A program made the translations under genes and the position numbers. Below, in pieces: positions 57,401-64,000 of a stretch of DNA of 64,000 bases. The DNA comes from Echinarachnius parma (Eukaryota; Echinodermata; Echinoidea; Clypeasteroida; Echinarachniidae): contig JBAMJV010005526.1 of the NCBI GenBank assembly GCA_037951105.1, positions 52,501 to 116,500 of the forward strand, written 5' to 3'. Within the stretch, counting starts at the first letter, position 1. Each line of letters starts with the position of its first letter. The notes under the pieces are model-generated. The model worked only from the letters and a program-made list of their open reading frames with translations, had not been told where the DNA came from and made no database searches.

Positions 57401-60400
57401 ATCGTGTTTCATTGGAAAAGACACTCTACCTGATGGACATAATCGTTGTGTTACTATATTTTGGGAAGTGCCCCGTTCCATTTGTTGGGCAACCCTGTAT
57501 TATCCAATTGGAATAAATGTGGGACCCACATTTGTTCGATGATTTCAGAAGAAAACAAATATATGGGGGGGGGGGGGGGTGAATGAATAGATCACCCCCC
57601 CCCCCCCCCCTCCCCAGTTGAATGGGTATCAATGACATGTCTACGCCCGTGGTAACCACAATTTTGCACCAAATAAAAGGTAACTTTGAGGAGCAAACTA
57701 CTTCCACAATTTTCGAGCAATTTTAATGAAACTTGGTACACTTGATGTTCTTGGAGTAAGGGTGTGTAAGACATACTTGCTATGTATGTTGGATAAGGCT
57801 CTCCTGTGGTAACCTCAATGTTGCACCAACAATAAGGTAACTTTGAGAAGCGACCTAATTCCACAATTTTCATGCAATTTAAAGAAACTTGGTACACTTA
57901 ATGTTCTTGGAGTAAGGGTGTGTAAGACATATTTGTTGTGTATGTTGGATAAGGCGCTACTGTGGTAACCACAATTTTGCACCAAATAAAAGGTAACTTT
58001 GAGGAGCAAACTACTTCCACAATTTTCGAGCAATTTTAATGAAACCTGGTACACTTGATGTTCTTGGAGTAAGGGTGTGCAATACATATTTGTTGTGTAT
58101 GTTGGATATTTAAGGCGCTGCCGATGGTAACTACAATTTTGCACCAAAAATAAGGTAACTTAGAGAAGCGACCTAATTCCACAATTGTCATGCAATTTTA
58201 ATGAAACTTGGTTCACTTGACAGCTTGATGTTCTTGAAGTAAGGGTGTGCAAGACATATTTTACGTGTATGTTGGATGAGGCGTTGACATGGTAACCACA
58301 AGTTTGCACCAAATAAAAGGTAACTTTGAGGAGCGAAATTTTTGAGCAATTTTAATCAAATTTATGGTACACTTGCTGTCTCGTGGTAAGGGTCACACAC
58401 CAGTAGGGGTATTAATCACTTTCAGTGATATTTCTAGGTCACAATTATCTTTGTCGATGTTAGTCTGTTTTAAGAACACCTTCCAACCCACCAAACATGT
58501 TTTTTTTTTCCTCCAAAAGCGAGCTGTCACTTGAAGTGCCGGAGGTGTGACTCCATTGTAGCCAATACATCGAACATCATCAACAATAAAATATCTGACA
58601 AGAAGCTGGAATCCAGGACTGGTAACATACTAGGTACTACGTGTATAGTCCAGCTTATGGGAACCTTCTATGGTGAGTATCGCACAATAAGTGTGCTGTT
58701 TTGTTAATGAAAGTTCAAACATATTTTTGAAAATAATACAAAGAAAATTATGAACGTAAACTATTTGAAAATGTGCATGTAGTCAAACATCGGGTTGTGA
58801 TGCAACTCCTCGCAGTGTACTCTTTTCGACCCAACTCCAATCCGATGCCATTGCCACTTTTCATAATTTCAAATCGGGTCAAATTTGGTTTGAACTATAG
58901 AGTGATAAAATAATACAGTAATGTTGTACATCCCTGTCATCGCCATCCAATTTAGTTTGATAGTAATGGTAATACCCATATATTGTACTGAGTTTTTATT
59001 ATTCGTTTTTATTATTTGTCCTGACTAGTTTAGAAAGAGGTGCAGAATTCAGAAATGTAAGTTTACTTTAAATAATAATAATAATAATTAATAATTTATA
59101 TAGCGCAGAACCTATGTATATATATTCGATTGCGCTTCAAGAGCTCCTATAAATACCATTCTACTACACAATGCTATATAATATATAGCATAATCATAAA
59201 TAAAAATTAAGTATGTTTTTAAAACAAATAAGTTTTTACTTTTAATTTAAAGCTTTCTAATGCTTGAGATTTCCTAATATCCACAGGTAGCTTATTCCAT
59301 AATCTAGGAGCTGCACAAAGAAATGATCGATCACCTATGGTTACTTTTGTTCTAAGTTTGGGGATCTGCAATGCTAGTGTGTCTTGTGTACTACGAAGAT
59401 TATGACCATGAGTTTGAAACTTAAGAGTCAATAATTCAGTAATATAACTAGGAGCTTGGATATTTAGCGCTTTATAAACTATCATTAACATCTTAAATTC
59501 TATTCTTTGACGTATGGGTAACCAATGTAGTTCTCTTAACAGTAGTGTTACATGAGCAAATTTAGTAAGATTACAAATCAATCTTGCACATGTGTTTTGA
59601 ACCCGCTGCAATTTTCCTATCTGTGAGTTTGGTAATCCATACAATAAACTATTACAATAATCTAACTTACTCGTAATACATGCGTGGACGACAATTTTCA
59701 TGCTATCTTGATCAAAATATTTACGGATGCGCCTCAAATTATAAATCATATAATATGCTGATTAACATACACTAGTAATTTGTGATTCCATATTCAACTG
59801 AGTATCAAAAAACACTCCTAAGTTTCTCACATTATGGGATGGTATTATAGCAGTATCACCTACTGATATACCATTTGACTTGAACTTAGATACCTGCTGT
59901 GGAGTACCAATGACTAATAGTTCCGTTTTCGTATCATTCAACATCAATTTATTTTGTAACATCCAAGTTCTAATGTACTCGATGCATGTTTCTAATACAC
60001 TAATACAATATTCTTCATTTAGTGTGTTAGGACAAAATGACAAATATACTTGTGTGTCATCTGCGTAGCAATGACAGGTAATAGTAGGGAACTCCTTTTG
60101 AATATTTGTGAGGAGTCTGCTTGTATACAACGTAACTACAGGGGGCCTAAACGTGACCCTTGAGGGACACCGGAAGGTACCTGGAACACATCTGATTCAA
60201 TATCATCCATTTCAACTGTCTGTTTTCGGTTACAGTCCGTTATTCCGAAGGTTCGTTATTCCGAAGGTTCAGTTATTCCGAAGGTTCGTTATTCCGAAGG
60301 TTCGTTATTCCGAAGGTTCGTTATTCCGAAGTTTCGTTATTCCGAAGGTTCGTTATTCCGAAGGTTCGTTATTCCGAAGGTTCGTTGATCCGAAAATAAA

Positions 60401-63400
60401 ATCGGGTTCGTTATTCCGAAGGTTCGTTATTCCGAAGGTTCGTTATTCCGAAGGTTCGTTATTCCGACGGTTCGTTATTCCGAAGGTTCGTTGATCCGAA
60501 AATAAAATCGGGTTCGTTATTCCGAAGGTTTGTTAGTCCTAAAATGAAATAGGGTTCGTTAATCCGAAAATTAAATAAATACGACGTAGAAAAGAATTGA
60601 GTTGATTTGATGTTGAGCAGTGTGGACTTGGGAAAGGGGATCAATCTTAGTCTAATTGCCGTGGCTGCATGGGGGGTGGGGGAGAAGGGGAGGGGGCAAA
60701 GAGTGGCTTTACAATTTCATTTCATTTTAGGAATAGCGAACCTTCGGAATAACGAACCTTCGGAATAACGATTCTTCGGAATAAAGAACCTTCGGAATAA
60801 CGAACCTTCGGAATAACGAACCGTCGGAATAACGAACCTTCGGAATAACGAACCTTCGGAATAACGAACCTTCGGAATAATGCAACAAATGTTCGGATTA
60901 ACGAACCCTATTTCATTTTCGGATTAACGAACACTCACTGGGTATAAGAAATTTGCGTGTTCGGAATAACGAACCTTCGGTATAACGAACCTTCGGAATA
61001 ACGAACCTTCGGAATAACGAACCGCACCCCTGTTTTCTATCAGCCAAGTATGATTCAATCCATGCAAGAACTTTACCATTAATCCAAAAGTGGGTTTTCA
61101 AAGTTTGTAACAGACGCAAATGGTCAATAGTATCAAAAGCGCCGCTGAAATCAAGTAAGAGCAATAGGCTAATCTTCTGGTCATTCATTGACATTAAAGG
61201 GATAGTTGAGTTCTGGTAAGGAGAGTACAGTTTTAGTGAAACTGAATTTTAGTAACCAAAACCTGCATCATTACATTACAAACTAATAGTTATAACTAGA
61301 AAGGAACACAAAATTACAAATGACGTAGTAAAGATCATGTTATCATTAAAAAAGAGCCGTTAAAACGTAAGAGGGCGCTCTCTAAACACTCCTCGGTTTC
61401 AACCATTTTGAATAAAATATTGTGCATGTGATGCTTTGTTGAAATAGTGATTAGATAGAGAAATAACCAACAACAATTTAAATACCTATTTTGTAACTTT
61501 TTGAAAAGAGGAAGCATTTTTTTGAATTTTTAACGGCTGGTTCAAAATTCTCTAATAAACCCGGGGCCCCGGGTTTATTACAAATTGTTATATTTATGGA
61601 TATTTCAGCCGTTTCTGAACCGATTTTGATCAAACAAAGATGATTTTATTGTTTAAATATTATGCTCTTTCAAATTTTACACTCAGTTTTTCATTACCTC
61701 ACAAACCAATTAAGTAGTCTAGCGCCCTCTCTACCAAAACTCAACTTTCCCTTTAAGAGATCACTTTTGATTCTAAGGAGTGCTATCTCAGTACTATAAC
61801 ATTTTCGATAAGCTGATTGGTTGAATGGCAAGAGTGAGTGAGAATCGAGGTGTTCGAGGATTTGTTGGGTAGCAGCGCCTTCTACCAACTTTGAAATAAT
61901 TTGAAAATTTCTAATATACCTCAAATTACTGAATTCTGTTCCAGTACCAGACTTTTTAAACAGAGGTTTTACAAGTGCAACCTTCCACAGAGCAGGGAAC
62001 TCCCCTGTTGACAAAGATACATTAATCATAGACTGAGGTTATGACAGGTAATAGTGCATCTAAACATTGCATCAGTAATTTTGTGGGCATTGGGTCCAAT
62101 GGACAAGATTTCTTACTAATGAGTTTCATAATCAAATTTTCAACATCTTGTTCAGATAATTCTTTAAAATCTCTCAGGACTACAATTTGTTTATCAAGTG
62201 GAATTTCATCAATAATGAAGTTATTTACATTACTAAGTTTTGATTCAATGTCATCATGAATTTTCTGAACTTTACCTCAAAAAGTAATTGCCTAAGTTAT
62301 TAACAAAAGTTTTTCTATCAACGTTACATGGCATAACTGGTTGTTTGTTTGACATATTCAACAAACCTTTCACAATATTAAACAGTTCTGTTGGATTTTC
62401 TTTATTTTCAGACACCAAAACTTTATGATGGGCTGTGCGTGCCTCATACAACAAGACAGAATAAGAGTTTCGAGCTGTATTATAGGCTTTCCAATCTTGA
62501 TCAGTTCTTTACTTCAACCAACGCTTCTCAATTGCAGCTTTCCTCTTTTTTCGTTTCTCTTCCAATATACTATCATTTAACCAGGGCACCTTAGGTCGCA
62601 AGACCACAGTCTTTACTGCTTTTGATGCATGCTTATCTAGCATTTCTTTGAGTGTTATGTCATACAATGTCGTTAGTTCAGAAACATCATTGGGCTTTTC
62701 TTTACAAAGACGACTTTCAACAATATCTTCTTTTAACGAATCGATATTGATTGCAGATAGCCTTCGAAATGAAATTTTCTTAATCGGAAAGTGAACTTTA
62801 CCTGAATTAAGGTAGCACATTACAGGAAAATGATCAGAGATAAGTGTTGAATGGGCCCAAGGTTTTCCCATTATAATGGAATCATCAGACTGCCGTCTGA
62901 TTAACAAATCAAGGGTGTGACCATGTATATGGGTACAAAAATCAACTAATTGTGTACAACACATAGACTCTAGAACATCTAGGAAAGACTTAGAGTCTCC
63001 ACTTACATCAACGTGTATATTAATGTTGGACAAGAGATGACTTTGAATATAATCGTTGAATTCCGATACAAAGCTGGACACAGATACAGGATTTGACTCC
63101 GAGTACGGAGGCCTGTAGATATTAATAAGACACAACTGATAAGATTTACTTGCAAAGTGATACTCTGCGTACTCAAAAGAGTTATTCTGACCAGCAGCAG
63201 TTTGTGAAGCATTGATTGTTTCTTTGAAGATAAGTCCTGTTCCCCCTCCACGCCGGTTCTTTCGTGGTTGATGCACGAACTTGTAACCGAGAGGTACAAA
63301 TTCATGTAGGACAGCTCTGTCCTTTATGAAATACAGTATATGTTGCTGTAGGCAATTGGACGTTCATAAATGTGTTACACATACTTGTAAAACCCCTCAT

Positions 63401-63660
63401 GTAAAGTTAGCATGACAATATTCTATTTATAACATGTATAATGTTTCAGCTCACTTTCTCAGTCCCTCTAACCACTTTTGAAAACGGTTCTATTCTTATT
63501 ACAAATATGAATGCATGTTATCCGTACTTGTTTTGTTTTTCTAATTTCTTATTTATAATGCAGCATGTAATTCTTTTAATTTTCAGGGTTCCTCCTGACA
63601 TACAGTACCAGAAAAGAAATCATCACACTGACTGATGCTGATGTGAAGATCGATGGGAAG
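54135..63660 (+). CDS. Gene 3: Death/Mis18-like zinc protein, 5' part (runs off window)
   Basis: Coding exons seen: 54135-54405 (Death domain), 58520-58672 (first zinc knuckle, LKCRRC, then [12 protein letters not shown] against IVCLVQLLDSVF in gene 2) and 63587-63660 ([19 protein letters not shown]; the same 74-nt length as gene 2 exon 5). Phases agree. The final donor AAG|GTTGAT is weak. The second knuckle and C-terminus should lie right of the window. No equivalent of the 78-nt linker exon was found in 54406-58519; that exon is phase-symmetric, so its loss keeps the frame. Introns are swollen by nested TIR elements, a minisatellite and a minus-strand LINE. The role is the same as inferred for gene 2. 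Alternatively the gene may be decaying, though no stop codon is seen in the three exons. Confidence 0.75.
54776..55340. mobile_element. PIF/Harbinger-like MITE nested in the complex
   Basis: Inverted termini TGCTACAGTCACAAATGGTC / GACCATTTGTGACTGTAGCA are perfect over 20 bp. A TTA direct repeat is on each side (54773-54775, 55341-55343), typical of PIF/Harbinger. The interior is built from CGTACGG, CGTACGAT and GGGCAC words. 565 bp, no transposase. Confidence 0.85.
55750..56095. repeat. Cluster of TTCTTGATATCAAGAA palindromes
   Basis: About ten variants of the palindrome TTCTTGATATCAAGAATT occur within 350 bp. Outer inverted segments GAATTACCATTGGTTAAC (near 55905) and AGCAATGGTAATTC (near 56068) suggest a smaller foldback unit. 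It also carries CTTTACAAAGGCGCCCTGCA, shared with 17611-17630. Confidence 0.75.
56627..56955. other. Intronic DNA of gene 3
   Basis: No linker exon equivalent was found. GGGATCGTATATTTTGTTTTCGAG and TTGATCAAAATC recall MITE D-like interior words, but no termini were found. Confidence 0.4.
56956..57499. mobile_element. Mariner-like MITE with long termini
   Basis: TA-flanked inverted ends CAGGGTGGCCCCAAAAAA / TTGTTGGGCAACCCTG, continuing with the shared GGAACGGGGCACTTCCCAAA. The arms continue as diverged similarity for more than 200 bp (for example TGTCTTTTCCAAAGAAA and its counterpart). 544 bp. The ORFs inside are artefacts. Confidence 0.8.
57565..57614. repeat. Poly-G / poly-C pair
   Basis: A G-run (57566-57580) and a C-run (57594-57610) are separated by about 14 bases and could form a G/C hairpin. 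Confidence 0.85.
57645..58390. repeat. ~160-bp minisatellite, about five units
   Basis: Units begin near 57650, 57812, 57966, 58125 and 58287. They share TTTTGCACCAAATAAAAGG, AGGTAACTTTGAGGAGC, CCACAATTTTCGAGCAATT and TTGATGTTCTTGGAGTAAGG. The third unit is closest to the first, suggesting unequal exchange. The repeated LKLLENCG ORFs on the minus strand are artefacts. Confidence 0.9.
58391..58519. other. Intron 3' end before gene 3 zinc-knuckle exon
   Basis: Ends in a T-rich tract (TTTTTTTTTTCCTCC) and AAAAG acceptor. Confidence 0.6.
60228..61029. mobile_element. TIR element made of 16-bp tandem repeats
   Basis: The 8-bp direct repeat CTGTTTTC flanks it (60220-60227 and 61030-61037). Left end GGTTACAGTCCGTTATTCCG; right end inverted GGGTGCGGTTCGTTATTCCG. 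Both arms consist of head-to-tail GTTCGTTATTCCGAAG units (left about 60237-60560, right about 60729-61021, inverted), with a 170-bp non-repetitive centre. It interrupts the LINE D RT just after DRKQ. 802 bp, no ORF. The superfamily is uncertain; the 8-bp duplication suggests hAT-like. Confidence 0.85.
61194..61756. mobile_element. MITE family D, copy 4
   Basis: 563 bp, nearly identical to 10693-11255. TTAA is at both ends (61194-61197 and 61753-61756). The LINE D frame continues across the site with a single TTAA, which proves a 4-bp TTAA target duplication for this family. Confidence 0.93.
62509..63363 (-). pseudogene. LINE D endonuclease
   Basis: A 255-aa open frame from 63276 plus an upstream extension ([11 protein letters not shown]). 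Motifs: [28 protein letters not shown] and [11 protein letters not shown]. The usual GDFN-type motif appears as [10 protein letters not shown], a divergent form. It is truncated at the N-terminus, so it is inactive. Confidence 0.85.
63364..63586. other. Intron DNA before gene 3 exon 5
   Basis: Ends in TTCTTTTAATTTTCAG, a normal acceptor. The short ORF at 63441 is not supported. Confidence 0.5.
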
Positions 63661-64000
63661 GTTGATATTTCATTTGTACTAACTGTAATAAATACATGTA
63701 GGCATATAATCAGTCGTGTATTACCGGGAAGGAGGGAGGGGCCCGTGTCCACAATAATTTTGAGGAAAGGAATAACAAAAAAGAATAACTAAAATAACTC
63801 ATCGATCTTGCCCTCCCCCCCCCCCCCCCCCCCCGCTAAAAATACAAATAATAAGTAAATAAAAATACAATCAGCCAAACCACGCAATGCTAGAATGTGA
63901 TAATATAGACCCAAACCATTGTATTATTTTATGAACCAGCATAGGAGTACCCAGGGGGGGGGGGGGGGGGTTCCCCCCCCCCCCTTGGGCCAAAAATGGC
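63661..64000. other. Start of gene 3 next intron with G/C tracts
   Basis: A C-run (about 63813-63833) and a G-run followed by a C-run (63954-63984) that are mutually complementary. No exon resembling the second knuckle (R-C-K-G-C type) occurs before the window edge. Confidence 0.6.

Larger units (their letters stand above)
59219..62508 (-). pseudogene. LINE D linker and reverse transcriptase
   Basis: Pieces at 62454-62272 ([18 protein letters not shown]), 62029-61757 ([37 protein letters not shown]), 61193-61040 ([26 protein letters not shown]), 60227-60131 ([11 protein letters not shown]) and 60130-59762 ([10 protein letters not shown], the catalytic YADD), then 59749-59219 (the C-terminal domain with LHWLPIRQR). 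Frameshifts occur near 60155 and 59760. Confidence 0.85.
59070..63363 (-). mobile_element. LINE D, degenerate, minus strand, 5'-truncated
   Basis: It runs from its 5' break near 63363 to an (AAT)n tail at 59070-59094 on the minus strand. It has an endonuclease part, a linker and an RT, with two DNA-element insertions (61194-61756 and 60228-61029) that each rejoin the frame when removed. It lies in an intron of gene 3 in antisense. Its motifs ([26 protein letters not shown]) mark a different family from LINEs A-C. Confidence 0.88.

Noticed and set aside
57261-58147. ORFs in the mariner-like MITE and the 160-bp minisatellite
   Set aside because: Inverted or tandem repeat artefacts with no motifs.
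60237-61030. CRISPR-like array (16-bp repeats)
   Set aside because: Repeats are contiguous without unique spacers, lie in inverted arms in a eukaryotic LINE, and have a transposon target duplication.

Overview
This is a repeat-rich, AT-rich metazoan nuclear segment. The evidence is spliced GT-AG exons, Death-domain coding exons, several classes of non-LTR and LTR retrotransposon, and many TIR elements. The overall style (Death-domain gene families, many short TIR elements, CR1/L2-like LINEs) suggests a marine invertebrate, possibly a non-vertebrate deuterostome. The species cannot be fixed from the sequence.

Host genes: the single-copy content is a tandem array of three paralogous genes on the + strand. 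I reconstructed them by hand from splice sites, codon phase and mutual similarity. Gene 1 contributes only its last three exons (6545-7878). Gene 2 is complete: a noncoding first exon ends at 19130, followed by seven coding exons from 20532 to 26078 that encode 269 aa. Gene 3 starts with a first exon ending at 53615, has a Death-domain exon at 54135-54405, continues with exons at 58520-58672 and 63587-63660, and runs off the right edge. The predicted protein has an N-terminal Death domain, a short acidic/serine linker, and a C-terminal zinc-binding module with two C-x2-C knuckles that resembles the Mis18/Yippee beta-tent fold; a RIG-I-like C-terminal domain is the main alternative. Genes 2 and 3 have a similar 5' region with kappaB-like sites and a short upstream ORF that overlaps the main start out of frame. 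This array is the best candidate for an undescribed system, a Death-domain adaptor or sensor family.

Layout: 1-5757 is a decayed LINE split by a TIR element (about 151-1859) and by a hAT-like element with an 8-bp target duplication (2047-4562). 6545-7878 is gene 1. 7879-13930 is noncoding with TTAA-flanked, mariner-like and Harbinger-like MITEs. 14232-17195 is an intact 987-aa LINE ORF. 18840-26078 is gene 2. 26559-34682 is a field of MITEs and inverted repeats. 34737-35351 is a LINE ORF1-like frame carrying a polyQ insert. 35753-44800 is a 1.5-kb tandem duplication whose second copy is interrupted by a long-TIR element (37952-39242) and a young LTR element (39573-44354). 45279-52016 is a second LINE, split by a gag-only LTR element (46210-49159). 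52110-53359 holds a 15-bp minisatellite and a probable LTR-element 3' end. 53440-64000 is gene 3, with nested TIR elements, a 160-bp minisatellite and a minus-strand LINE (59070-63363) in its introns.

Several insertions can be dated relative to one another because removing them rejoins an interrupted ORF and exposes the target duplication (TTAA, CATTGGTG, TGGTC, CTGTTTTC). All family assignments come from motif recognition without a database search.
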